DNA from: Isoetes taiwanensis | Taxonomy: Eukaryota; Streptophyta; Lycopodiopsida; Isoetales; Isoetaceae | Direction: 5' to 3' | DNA length: 64,000 bases | Assembly: GCA_021234155.1 (NCBI GenBank) | Contig: JAJEKV010000061.1 | Location: forward strand, 2,379,950 to 2,443,949 | Part shown: piece by piece, positions 38,151-50,025 of the stretch | How the letters are laid out: each line of letters begins with the position of its first letter | How positions within the stretch are numbered: position 1 is the first letter of the stretch | The notes under the pieces: model-generated | The model's input: only the letters and a program-made list of their open reading frames with translations | Database searches by the model: none | What the model was told of the DNA's origin: nothing | Program-made: the position numbers and the translations under genes

Positions 38151-39251
38151 CTATATAAAGCATAAAAATCAGTATAAAAGAAAATATACGTGAAGGTATA
38201 AGTGAAAGTATAAGAGAACACAACTTAAAACAATAGTCCCAATGACCTCTATGGCTCACACCCGGTAAAACCCGATTGATTCAAAATGGGGAGATATATA
38301 AATTGGCCTAGCCAAGACCTCATGCATTAACCGGACATCCAAGGAGTCCTATATTAACTAGATAGGAAACACGAATTTATTGAACCCTAAAAGGGAAACC
38401 ATAGAGGTCATGGGACTAAAAACATAAAGAATTCACCATAATAACCATGTCCTAGTCACCAATAATATTAGATTAATCCCAAACATGTAATATTGCCAAA
38501 AATTATGCTCAAACAATTAGCTGAGGGAGACGATTGACAAGCTATTAAAGCCATTGACTCAATAAAAATAACCGGACAATAATATTATTTGAAGGATTCT
38601 AAATACAACCCGACCAAATGGATAGAAGAAGACCAATATGAGCCAATTATTGCCAAATTCTTAAAAATTACCACAAACATATAGATCTACCGGGGAAATA
38701 TAACGGATGTATTTTAAAGATAATAAAACAAAGATACTATAGCGGTTGTACTTGGATCCATAATATGAAAAAAGTTACAAGAGAAATAGGATTAAAAGGA
38801 AGTACCAAATGTATTGCCAAATATTTTGTCCATATGTCTTCAATAGTAATAGCAAAGTAAGAGTAAATACTTACCCAAGCGGTTGTAACAACAAAATTAA
38901 TGAATAGTTCATAACCGGTGACATTCCTCAAACATCCATGCAAAAGAGTGCGGGGAGAAGAGAGTTAGGTTACTGCGACAAATAGCACTTATTAGCCTAA
39001 AGAGGGTAAGAAATACTAATGCTAGCGGGTAAGCTATGAACTCTCTTGGCATTCGCCCTTTACCCTGAGAATTTACATCTTGAAAATTAATAATGTAATT
39101 TAAAGCCAACCCAAAGCTATCATACATCTTGCATTTAAATAATTTATGAGCAGATCAAAATTCTTTGTACCATTGTATCCCGGATATAAGGCTGCGGTAA
39201 TAATCTCTTATGATAATTCGGACCATCTAAGTATAAATAATCTGAGCAAAC
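38151..39251 (-). other. First intron of the family 1 element, copy D
   Basis: 1.1 kb between the SAP exon donor and the ORF1 acceptor, equivalent to 29,343-30,435. Confidence 0.55.
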
Positions 39252-39595
39252 CTGATTTGGTTGAATTTCATTGCTAGAGTCCTCTTCATTGTCGAGTGCG
39301 CTACAATCTCCACATTAGAATCAGCCACAATGACCACATTACTACCGAAGTTTACGCTACTTTGGGAACATTCCCACAAGGATTAGGGCTTGGAACAAAC
39401 TTCAAGATACCCATGTCACCTTTGGCCCTATTTGGATCTAATCCATCTTTATGCGCGCGAGATCAATTAAGCGTGCTTTACTCGGTTGTGGACTGGCTTT
39501 GTGCTCTATCCCATGTCTCCTCGGAAATTCAATAAGTTTGGGCCTAGTTTGCCCCTTATTACCCGGCGCCCTCACGGTCGGCCACTCTTACTCAT
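39252..39595 (-). pseudogene. Family 1 SAP/HeH-like first exon, copy D
   Basis: ATG at 39,595, donor at 39,252. Broken by small indels (for example 'ccctcacggtcgg' for 'ccctctggtcgg'). Confidence 0.6.
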
Positions 39596-39949
39596 GCTCA
39601 AGCTTTCGAATTGGGAAACTAAGTCTATTTATCTTGTCTATTTGCTAAAACCAATTAAGGAGATTTTAAGCCCTTAATCCCATGCGCTAAAGCGAGAAAT
39701 TACAAGAGCGTCCGGATAAAGTGCAACTTACCAGATATCTACAAGAAATATACTAGAAATAATCCAGAATTACTCAAGAGAAATGAAATAAAAAATGCAT
39801 TATCAGTACCTGTAGCTTTCGAGCTCAGAATGCAACAAAATATGATTGCATACATGCGGTAGTCAATAGTAGTTTCGGAAGAGTCATCTCGGTTAGTTCT
39901 GAGATCATTTAGTCCTTTGCCCAAGTCCGCGGCTTGTCGCCAACAAAGC

Positions 39950-39992
39950 ATTAGGGTTAGATCCATCGATTAGGGTTCGTCAATAGATAAGG
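39950..39992 (-). promoter_or_regulatory. Duplicated telobox-like motif (copy D upstream)
   Basis: Two AACCCTAAT cores about 355 bp upstream of the ATG at 39,595; the first unit's flank is altered. Confidence 0.3.
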
Positions 39993-41120
39993 GTACATAT
40001 TACTGTATAATATAATTTCACAACTAACAATAAGATTACCAACATATGACCTTTAAAACAATCCTTTTTTAAGCCCAATTTTTTCTATTCAGCCCACATG
40101 CGCACCCTACATACACCTTTAACACCCATTGCATACTTAGGCTTTTAAATTATGTCCCCATAATTTTGCCATAATCACCACATGACCATTGCCCTAGTAA
40201 ACTTCTTGCATTCCAACAAGATGTTAGCATGCCAATTTCATGATATACATTTCTTCCTAGTTGTCAAAATAACCTCCTTATATCCATATCTTTACTTCAC
40301 GTTCTTGCTATTGTCCACTATGTGGTCTTTCATTACCTTAATAATCTTTAGGAGTAAAATTAACCTATTCAGGTTAAGGGCCCAGACTATCATCAAGGCC
40401 ATTAATGAGTTCCTAGAAGCATACCTCTGGTTTCGAAATTATCTTTGATCATAGTCCCTTTATTGAAACCCACATACATATTGGAACATTAACAACTCGT
40501 CCCCAATATTCAGTCCCAATTAATATTCCTATAGTATCAAATTAACCTTTGCCCCTATTTCCATTCTTTGCAACCTAAAAGGATATTAGCCAACATCATA
40601 AATCTTTGCAAATGTTCATTAGTCTTAAGTAAAACCAAGAAAGTCTAACTATATTATAACTTAAGAAAAAATGTCCAAATTTATTTACATAGCATTAGAC
40701 AATCAATTGGCAACAAATTATCATTACCAAAGTCAACCATCATACTATCAACCATTATTGTGGGATATGCATACCATCTGAAACACCATCAAGCCCAAGG
40801 AGCAACAACATTTTTATTTAATGCATAGGTTAATTTTAAGAGAACAAGTTCATTCCAACATAATGTTGCAATGCTCCAAGTCATATAGATAAATTGATCC
40901 CCTTATCCTAGATAAGGTACCATCACCACATTAGTTGCATTTATAGGATCGGGGAGACATGTCCATGGACAACTAAGACCACTACATATGGATTAGATGA
41001 TGGTACTAAAGACTTAAAGGGAACTAAGGCTAATGACCGAGTAAGATTGTGTATATATATATATATCCCTGCCTCCTACCGGAGGGCAGATAAGGTCCCA
41101 TATGATAGCAAAAAAGGATT

Positions 41121-41152
41121 GGAGGATCCCTTTGCTAGCAAAGGGACCCTCC
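41121..41152. other. Hairpin in the divergent spacer (copy E)
   Basis: Same inverted repeat as at 5,882, about 395 bp upstream of the B3 gene. Confidence 0.6.
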
Positions 41153-41546
41153 TGCCGACTAAGTGTTAAAGGTTGTCTCTAAGGGACATTAGTGCAAACA
41201 AAAGAATTGGTTGGGTTCATCTGAGAATTGTATCGAAAATGCTTGTACTACATAGATTGAATAGTTAAGGAAGAAACTAATAATCTATATCCTATTAATT
41301 TGTTTCAAAATAATTAAGAATAATACCAACCGTATATGCCCTATTTTATTACGGTTCGAATTAACTGCAGAGTTCTTATCCACGGCATATAATAATTATT
41401 AGCATAGCTGCTACCCTACGCTTGTAATAATTAGAGTAGTCATATCATAATAGCATTAGCTCATATATTGAGCGCATAAATTTATGGTTAATCCCGGCGG
41501 AGTAACCCTTTCATTTTCGGTCGATAGCTATTTCATATTCCAAGCA

Positions 41547-42474
41547 ATGGCGACAGTGTTTCTTGTAGATGTCAAGTTCGGTCACCTTCTGGTATGCTAA
41601 AACCTTGCTGATTCATAATATCTTAAGCTTAGTTTCATTACCGATTTCATTTGTTAACACAATCGAGATTTTTTGCGAAGAAGAGAGGGATAATGCTTGC
41701 CAAAGATCGATATATCGTTGGTGTAGGCCCAAATCGAAAAGATGCGGTATTTACATAGCATCGATGGGCGGTCGAACATTCTTTCATTGAAGGTCTGGGA
41801 ATCCTTTTTACAAGGAAACAACATGGTGGATGGAACCGCACTTTTATGCAGCATATCAGAAAATGGAACACGTCTAACAGCCCAGATATGTGATGGAAAT
41901 TATCGTGTGAAACCCATCGGAAATTGGCAAGTGGGAAACTCCAGTCATAGTACACCATCAAAGAATCGGGCAGGCAATAATGATCGGCGAGGTGCAACAG
42001 ATACACCCAGAAATAACAAGTTTGATACAACCAGAAATAACAAGTTTGATTCATCCGATGATGATGATTCATCTGATGAGGATGAACCCCCATCCCATAA
42101 GCCCTTCCGAGTCGCTCTCCTCAGAGCAAATATAAATAGAGGCTTGGTATGTTTATGCTTTTGATTCCATCCATTACTTTAAAATACTTTATTATTTTCT
42201 ATTATTTGCTTGAGTAGGTACTCGAGAATGAGAACAAATGGCGTAGTCCACCAAAGGGATATCTGAGTTGACATCTATGGACCAGAAATCGGAAGAGCTC
42301 TTTGGTAGCAAAGAGTAGCCTAAAGCTGTCTTGGTGTTGTTTGGAATGGTTTTAAGAAAAAGTATGGTTTAAGCCTTGGAGATGTTCTTGAGTTTACTTA
42401 CCTTTGGAAAGAAATTTACATGGAACATGAAGATCTTGAAGGGTATGACATTGCACAAATTAAGGAAGGTTTAA
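41547..42474 (+). CDS. Two-B3-domain protein gene, copy E
   Basis: ATG at 41,547. Exon 2 is clean from about 41,800 to 42,138 (first B3 half, both linker units, acidic run) and broken before that. Exon 3 keeps 'GDVLEFTY' but has breaks at 42,290-42,350. Confidence 0.65.
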
Positions 42475-43130
42475 ACCACGGTCTGTTATGACTATGAACA
42501 ATAGTACTATCTTTGTATATTCACTATATATGTTAGAAATAGTCTATGTGCCAATTTTTCAAAACTATTGGCTCTGATTTTTGTAATTTTGCTAACTATA
42601 TAACTATACTACTGAGACATGCATGTAGCTTTCTTTTGTAATACTCTATTAAATCCAGTTTTTCAAAGTAATAATATCAATCGGTTGTATTTACTCGGTT
42701 AGTTTTACGTTAACTAAGGTTTATAAAGTTTCCAACAAATAATAAAACATACATTGCACCAAATGATACAAGTACTTATTTATCTATCTCGGCCCGATTC
42801 CACCCATCTCAAAGATTGTATCGGATATCATAAACATCCTTTGCAAAGCGGTATCAAAAGTATTAATAACCCATAGAGAAGAGTACCACAAAGCAACCAA
42901 TAAAGACTATGATTCCCATGAATGGGAATTCCTTTTCTAAGTATATTACACTAACATGATTCCATTCAGCCTATATACCAAATTATTGATCATACAAATC
43001 AATCTTAGGAACCATTCTTTACTCAAGAACTTTGAGTATCTTGTGTCAAAATTTATTCTTATCAAAACCTTTGCAATTAACTCAATAAATCCCTATGCTT
43101 AGGAAATCATTTAACCCTTAAATCAAAATA
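42475..43130. other. Convergent 3' intergenic region, copy E
   Basis: No coding sequence seen between the facing stops; equivalent to 24,854-25,501. Confidence 0.5.
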
Positions 43131-45179
43131 TTATCCGGATTTTCCCAATTCGAATATCAATGTCTTGATATCATATTTTAGGCACAGGAAATTTTCATTT
43201 CTCAATACCACCGAGCACCTTATGCCACACATCCTTCTTCTTAAATCCTTTATCAATAAAGCGGTTGATAAGAATAACCAAATCTTCGCGGCCGAATAGG
43301 ATTATTGTGCACATATAATATCGGTTGCACCCTGTGAAATGATAACATTGCGCCATAATATATGGCCTACAACTGCTAGCATGGATAAATTTACTTGACT
43401 TTGAAAGGTAGGTTGTTCCTTTTGTCAAACCTATATGTGTTATATAAACCGGCATGCCTTGCAATGATGTCAATAGTAACATTAAGGAAATCAGCTTTCA
43501 TTCCAATGTGAGCATCATGGTACGTGATATGTCGTTTCATCCTTGATTACAAGGTGCTCCAAATTGTAGATAGTAACACCATTACCATTATTATTGAGTC
43601 CAAGGAAAGCCCCGACATATGGATTGTTAATACTAAGAAGATCATCCATATACGAATGTATATATGAATCGGTGACCTCGATAAATTTACCTTGATGAAT
43701 TAATTTAGAGATAAACTCAAGCTCAAAAGCGGCCCGGATATAAGTTACACCAACCGGGGACTAGAAGCAAATCCCATTGGGATACCCTTGATTTGTCTAA
43801 ATACCCCATTATGCATTAAGAGAAAACAATTGTTCGGCAACCATTTGTTTAACAGGTGTAAATAGGTCCATATCCATTACGTGCCATACTTTGCTTTTCG
43901 GGAACCATATTCTTCCATTCCATCTTAATCTTTGCCATTTTCCAAGATTTTTATACCACATATCATAACCAGCATTAACTTTTTTCTTAATTCTCCATGT
44001 CATCCTTATCACACTCTCCATAATGTAACAAATCCCATGTACCCCATCTAATGGGATATTCTCGTAACATTTGGTTATATCAGCAACAAACACGTCATTA
44101 ACCTTAGGAGGTAAGTTACACATCACATCATAGATGGAATTGATTACCCGGGCCGCTTTGATCTTATTCTTTTGGAAAACATTAGCGTATTTGCATTTTT
44201 TCATAACAAATTGTTGGCCACATGTCGAATGAGATTAAGTCCATTTGCTACAATTCTGTTGGAGTAGAAAAATAGTTTCATCGCATTGGTGATCCACGTA
44301 TTCCAATTTATGGGCTTTAAAATGCCTAAAAGGTATGGTAATTCCATCTTGAACATGTGTCCTATTCCCAACATGGAATCAATATCCTCCTGCACATGAC
44401 TAATCAACTCCTCTCTAGTGATATCACACTTACAAAAATCATTGCTATTAAGCCTGATAGTGGCAGCTTCTCTGATATGTAAGGGGCAAATAAACACGGG
44501 ATTATTAGCAGCTTTATCAACACGAGATGTACGGGTTATTAACCAGCCATTCAATATTTTTACTCACATTTTCCTCCATACATAAGAATTTTTTCTTGGA
44601 TTCACTGTTACTTTCTACAAACATTTTGGCCAGCCATCTGATTTCTTTTCTAAGATCATTTTTACACTGCTCAATAACCAGTTCATCATATTCCACAAGA
44701 GAAAACCTGTGTACGAGAAAAAACTGTTCAATGGTATTATCCATTTCTGCCATAAATTGCTCAATAGTGAATGGGTGATCTGGTATAAAGTTTAATCCAA
44801 GTTGAAACCAATTTTACAATGAATAATATTCAGGTCAGTTGTTCGGATGTGTCCGATTTTCTGATCAATAAATTTCTGTAATCTTGGGATGCTACATACA
44901 CATGCGAGGTTCCAAAATTTGGTAAACACAATTTTAGGTTTGTAGAACATATCCTTAAGGTTGCTGGTATACCTCCAACCAAATACTGTATTTTCCCATA
45001 TATTGTAGCCAGTGTGATCAAAAAATCTGCACAAAACACTCTTAAATGTACTGCTGTACTCAATTTTATCAACAACCTTTGAAAAATATGTTAAATGCAC
45101 ATATTTTTTGCTTGTTTTCTCCTTAATAACTTGTAATTTTACTCTTCCATCGATCTGTTTTGCGCGGTATTCTTCTTTT
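43131..45179 (-). pseudogene. Penelope-like reverse transcriptase exon, copy E
   Basis: Exon from about 45,179 to the TAA at 43,131. The N-terminal part (44,380-45,100) is clean and shows 'KKYVHLTYFSK', 'FGWRYTSNLKDMFYKP' and a long region rich in Lys and Glu before the DKA motif. The palm half (43,131-43,900) is broken at CAG/CTG-type sites. Confidence 0.65.
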
Positions 45180-45417
45180 ACGTTTTAATACAATAATAAT
45201 AAATATTCAGAAAAGGTATTCAAAAAACTTTTGTATTTTTTATTTAATACTTCTTGATGATACTGGCAAAATTTGGGATAAACCCATACATACTGGCAGA
45301 ATAAGGGGTAAAACCCATATATTTTGACCATGAGGTCAGAGTTAACATGCAGAGCATGCTTCATCAAAATATATATTTTATCATATCAGATAGGCTATGC
45401 TTGTTATACCTGAGTTC

Positions 45418-46811
45418 TCAAAAAGAGATATTATTACTGCGTGCTCCAGCAGATGCATCAGGTACGTTGATATTCACAGTCCCTGCCACATTAGTAGCCA
45501 TTTTCACCAATTTTGGTGGCCTAAGTATGCCAGTAACAGCAGTATTATTATTTTGGTTTCTCTTTTTAGCAGGGGCATACCCGAAGCTGCTATTATCATG
45601 AAGATGGTCCATCAAGAATTTCCTGGATTTGATAGTCTTTTCAATGATGTCAACCGCCTTAGAATTACCAAACTCCTGTTTGAAATTGGCATTTTCATTT
45701 TCAGCCAATCTGTGAGTCATTCTGAACATGAGATCCCGTATCTTAAGATACCCAATATATGAGATGACAACTTTCCTAATCGGATCAGAGGCCAACCATC
45801 TGGCCATAAATGCAAATCTCATCTGAATTCTCTGTTCAGGCCATATCTTGTCCAAATTATTAAACATGAACCAGACCATATGGTCAAACCATATTATATT
45901 ATCAGGACACTTCTCATCTGGTCACCTGATCACAGTTGCATCTGTAAAATGGGCAATACGTTCTCCAAATACGCGGGTAAAAATCAATCCTTGGCTCATT
46001 GGTTTTGGCCATATGGCCCTTCCGCCCAATGTAGTTCATTTCCAATTTGGCATTTCTTCTCAAGAAGTGAAATCTTTGAAAGGTAGCTTAACATTTATTT
46101 TCCTTATATGTTTTGTAAGCGAGATGGAATCCTCTCACCTTATTAACTTCATCAGGACTTAAGCGTGCCAGCATGATAAATGACTCTTTACTAATTGGAG
46201 CTGTAATACCCAAGTTTTTGCTAGCCCACAACATCTGTTGGAATTGATCCCCATGGATCTCAATATTCCTACTAGACATAATAGGAAAACTGCCACAATT
46301 GAACAAGTTCAACTCCTTAAGATTGTAGGTTTCGATTTCCTCCTTAATTTTATCCTCCGAAGAAGGAACAAACATTATCCATGCTAGGCCCGATAAATTG
46401 ATCCAAATGCAGTCCACATCATCAATATCAAGCGAGGCAATTGTCCAAGGAAACAGCAGGTTCATGAGTTTTTTCCATGCTATTATCCACTTTGTTGTTT
46501 GGAGTATAAGTATACTTGAGTGAATTCTGTTTTTCCAGAGCAGTTAAGCCATTAATGAAAGCAAGTAAATCTTGCAAGTCTTTACCATCCGCATCCATGT
46601 GAGCACTTGGAAGCTTCTTGTAGGTATCCACAATCAAGTCATGACATCTACCATAATCAGCATCTTTAAAACTTGAAACTAATCCAAGCATGTTGTTGAA
46701 TCCAAGGAACAAGACCACTGACATATCTCCATCACCTAGTGTGCATTCTTTGCAGATAATTAAGTTATGTACCTCCTGTAATTTGATGCACGCCATGACA
46801 GCTTGGACAGC
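45418..46811 (-). pseudogene. Family 1 ORF1 exon, copy E, truncated and joined to family 2
   Basis: The C-terminal and central parts match copy B. The exon stops at 46,811, about 100 codons after the expected exon start is lost, and the sequence continues directly into family 2. The frame stays open across the join, giving a 295-codon chimeric frame (46,428-47,315). Confidence 0.7.
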
Positions 46812-47945
46812 GTGAAAGATAACACATTGCTGGAGAATCTGCTCCACATTTTTTTCACTGCTCCAATGTACGAATAATGCCCATCTTGCCTCCAATGAGA
46901 TTGCATCAGGAAAGAAGGTTTCAAGATTATTCATCATAAACCAGAATACATGATCAAACCATAAAATACCCTTTATCGTACATTGATAATGAGGGTGTAC
47001 ACACTTACAGTAAGGCCTTCTCCAGTTAGGCCATTTGTGTTCATGATCCGCTTTCCTAGATTTTCCTGTTTGTAGATCACGCTTTATATTGACCATCATA
47101 GGTGCACCTGCACATTTATCCGGATCGAACATGGTCAAATTGAAATTTTCTATTGCAATATCATGTTCGATAATTTTGTGCCCTTTTCTAGCCAAAGCAG
47201 CCCATCTTTTCTGGCTTTGTGATGTTAAATGGCTCATTTCTTTCAATCCCGGCAAAATAGAAATAAGCTTCGGAGGAATTGGTGCCAATAGATTATATGA
47301 TTGAATATCCCACATTTTATGGTCCTTATCTGGCGATAATAATTCCCTTTGTTCTCCTAGGGACTATCGGGTGGGATACTTAGTGAAAAGCTTTGATGGA
47401 TCATTCGCTTTTTTACGCTTCGATTCACCTTCTCTATTGAGATATCGGTAGCTTCTTTAGTTAACTTGATCCCCTGCTAGTTTTGGATGCACCTCACCAT
47501 GGGTAATTTTTTGTGTGCTTAATGATGAGCCTTGATTATGTCCATGTGTGAACCCGATAGGTCTCTCCAATAGACTCTCTAACTTCCTTGTATTCTTCCG
47601 GTTTCCTAAGAGCGGTGTTACCTCTTTGCTATCATTCTGCCTCAATTGTGCTAGATGTTCTTCAAAAGACTTCAATTGCGCTAGCACATTTCCTCCTTTT
47701 CTATAGGTGTAAAATAATTTATACCAATGGGAGGTATCAAGGGTGGCCATAAGAGAGATTTTATTATCTTTTTCCATAGTCTCTCTCTTTATGATATACT
47801 CATGTAAGCCTTCAGCATCTTTCATAAGGTACATGACACATTGTATGGCAGGAAAGGGAGCCAAAATATCATCTGTATAGCCCATGCTCCTCAATTCCTC
47901 CATCCAGTATGAGGCTTCTTCATTGTCATGCATACTGTCATTCAA
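46812..47945 (-). pseudogene. Family 2 ORF1 exon, 3'-truncated copy
   Basis: The exon opens after TTGTTCCAG| at 47,945 in phase 0: 'LNDSMHDNEEASYWMEELRS'. It continues through the Cys/His cluster 'YCKCVHPHYQC' and 'WFDHVFWFMMNNL' before being cut at 46,812. Similar in layout to family 1 ORF1 ('ILAPFPAIQCVMYLM' against 'ILAPNKAVQAVMACI'). Frame breaks near 47,220, 47,340, 47,430 and 47,470-47,620 are absent from the second copy at 52,919-54,046 and again lie at CAG/CTG sites. Confidence 0.65.
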
Positions 47946-48539
47946 CTGGAACAACGAACAAGACCCAATATTAAATTCCAGGAACTACCATATAAATCAA
48001 GCTAAATGTGCTATTGTCATTTCACATTTCAGAAATTAGATCGTATCCTGTTTAAAGGATACAAGGTGGTTACCAATTAAGGTAGAAAAATATATGTATG
48101 TATATATATGAATTTTGCTTATCTCAAGCAACCTTCCATTAGGCGGGATCCAATAACTAAAGTGAAAGAAACAGATATAACAGATAGCAACATTGAATTA
48201 TACTCCCTACGCATTTTAGACTCATCACATTTACTTGAGTCATAATGAGCATATAAGAATACAAATTTACCGACCATATTATGATCTTCTAATATAGAAC
48301 ATGTACTCCTAGGTGGGGAAAAAGCATTTGCAACTGCAGTCCATAGTAAAACAAGAGTTAGAACCGTTGTCAACTACAGGAATGCAGGTGTCATAGCTTT
48401 TAAAATACCCCCCCTTGCTATCGGTGTCATAGGAGTTCCTACATTAGAGAAATCATATTGGTGGTCTACATGCTCAAATATCTCCCTTATACAATTACTA
48501 CATAGATGGTCTATTCACCCACAATGAAAAATATTTTAA
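46812..48539. repeat. Direct repeat, left copy (family 2 ORF1 plus intron)
   Basis: Matches 52,919-54,637 almost base for base over 1.7 kb. It covers part of ORF1 and part of its first intron, so it is a partial tandem unit, not an LTR. Unit length 6.1 kb. Confidence 0.85.
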
Positions 48540-48832
48540 CAAAAACATCTATAACTATATCTAGACCAATATGTCTAGATGAGCATAACAGAAATGGTAA
48601 AATCTACCACTAGAATGATGGGACTATTATGCTTCAATAATCATATGTGAGTACGGCATAACCATCACATCCATTATCAACGTCATAATGCTCTATCAAG
48701 CTTGAAACATAGTTTGAGAAAATCCTCATCATTAACTATGTTTTTGCCATCATTTGGCAATAATATCAAACAATAATCCATTTGTTGGATTTCATAACAG
48801 ATGCTTTATGAAAAACCAAAGTAGAAAAGAAC

Positions 48833-48886
48833 CTGGTTGTTAGTCTCCATCCCTTCCAATCCTTGTTGTTCCTCAGTGGAAACCAT
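48833..48886 (-). CDS. Possible family 2 first exon (18 codons)
   Basis: ATG at 48,886, 18 codons ending 'GMETNNQ' at a CAG|GTTCTT donor, phase 0, matching the phase-0 acceptor at 47,945. This mirrors the 'PNQ' plus GT exon ends of families 1 and 3, but no SAP/HeH module is present. The intron would be 887 bp. Called on splice pattern only. Confidence 0.4.
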
Positions 48887-50025
48887 TGTTACAGCTAGTG
48901 TTTAGCTCCAATCCAGCATGCCACTGTTAAGATTGGCACAATAATACATGCCATTGTCTCAGACTGGCAAAAATAATAGAAGAGTTGGCTTGCAAACAAG
49001 AAAAATTTTTCTATATCTGTGCAAAGCTTTCAAGTGAAATTAGATGTTTTATCACCTCCAAAAATATGAAAAATACCACGTGCAACACCAAGCATGCTTA
49101 TATTTTCTCATGGCAAACTATCATAAGATCCATTCAAGTGTTGCATACAGGTCAAAAATAAACATTTGCAATAATAATTTTTACCTGTGCATCTGTGTCT
49201 CAACTGAGGTCAACCAAAATCGCCTTCAGAAGTTACTCCAGACTCAGCTTGGGAAAAGCGTTATCACAAATCTGTCCCTCGTCTCCGAAGTTTGTCGGCT
49301 ATCCTAGCCAGGGCGATGTGCCAGACCTCTGAGCTTAGCCACCGATTATCCCCCTTATGTCTACACGGTAAGGCAAAACGTGGCCTTCCCATAAGGAAAT
49401 CCCTACTTGCCAATTTCGAAATATTTTGTGGCCCAATAGTCACTTGTCAAACCCTTGCATGCAAGGTTTTAGCTTCCGGCAAATACCATCGCAACTTATT
49501 ATTCCTCCTAGCATGACCCACTTTTTTTTAAGGGATAATAATATCTCCAAAACTTGTCAAACTTTATTGTTTGCCACTAAAATTGGTTATTGTTATGTTC
49601 ATGCCCAATCTTTGGTGTCAAAATTCCCATAACCGAATGCTAGAAATTAATACTCTAGCTTTCCAACCAAGGGGACCCACTTGCCAAATTAAAATATTTT
49701 CATACTCTAATAGATCATTGGCAAACCCCTTGTAAGTTTTATATCCTTGCATATGGCCAAACCTTTGCAAATATATCACCCCTTAGCATGCCCCTTTACG
49801 GGATATCAATTTCTCCACCACATGTAAAAATTTAATATCTGCCTCTGAAATTGATTGTTGCTTCAGAAATTATGTAAATGCATGATCTCTGGCGCCTAAC
49901 TCCTATATATTAATGGAATATTCTCTTCTTTCTAGAATGTTGAATATCCATTCTTTCTTTAGAGAGCCTTGATGACCTTAAATAACAAGGGGTAGAAGGC
50001 ATATAATATTTTTGCATCCTTGTCA
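48887..50025. other. Family 2 spacer with a degenerate tandem repeat
   Basis: No gene seen. Two diverged copies of a segment lie about 275 bp apart, each containing AGCATG (49,510 and 49,785), a 'gggata' element, 'tctcca' and an 'aaattg' box in the same order. This is 3' of the RT gene and 5' of the next unit, where Penelope-like elements may carry terminal repeats, but the match is weak. Confidence 0.4.

Larger units (their letters stand above)
3061..46811. repeat. Head-to-tail array of about five 8.8-kb monomers (family 1)
   Basis: The string 'atatataaattggcctagcc' recurs at 3,061, 11,841, 20,666, 29,483 and 38,294, giving periods of 8,780, 8,825, 8,817 and 8,811. B3-gene starts repeat with the same spacing (6,309; 15,096; 23,927; 32,725; 41,547). 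The array starts inside the first intron of the minus-strand element and stops inside ORF1 of the last copy, about 290 bp short of five full units. Each monomer holds a minus-strand RT element and a plus-strand B3-like gene. I name the copies A to E by their B3 gene, left to right, plus a left remnant '0'. Confidence 0.95.

Noticed and set aside
3061-46811. Hammerhead ribozymes, as reported in some Penelope-like elements
   Set aside because: I looked on both strands for CTGATGA followed by a GAAA core. The hits found (for example the acidic linker at 24,452 and the ORF1 coding strand near 19,712) lack the second half and lie in coding sequence.
3061-46811. The repeats as a CRISPR array or a satellite
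   Set aside because: The unit is 8.8 kb and protein-coding, in a plant-like eukaryotic context.
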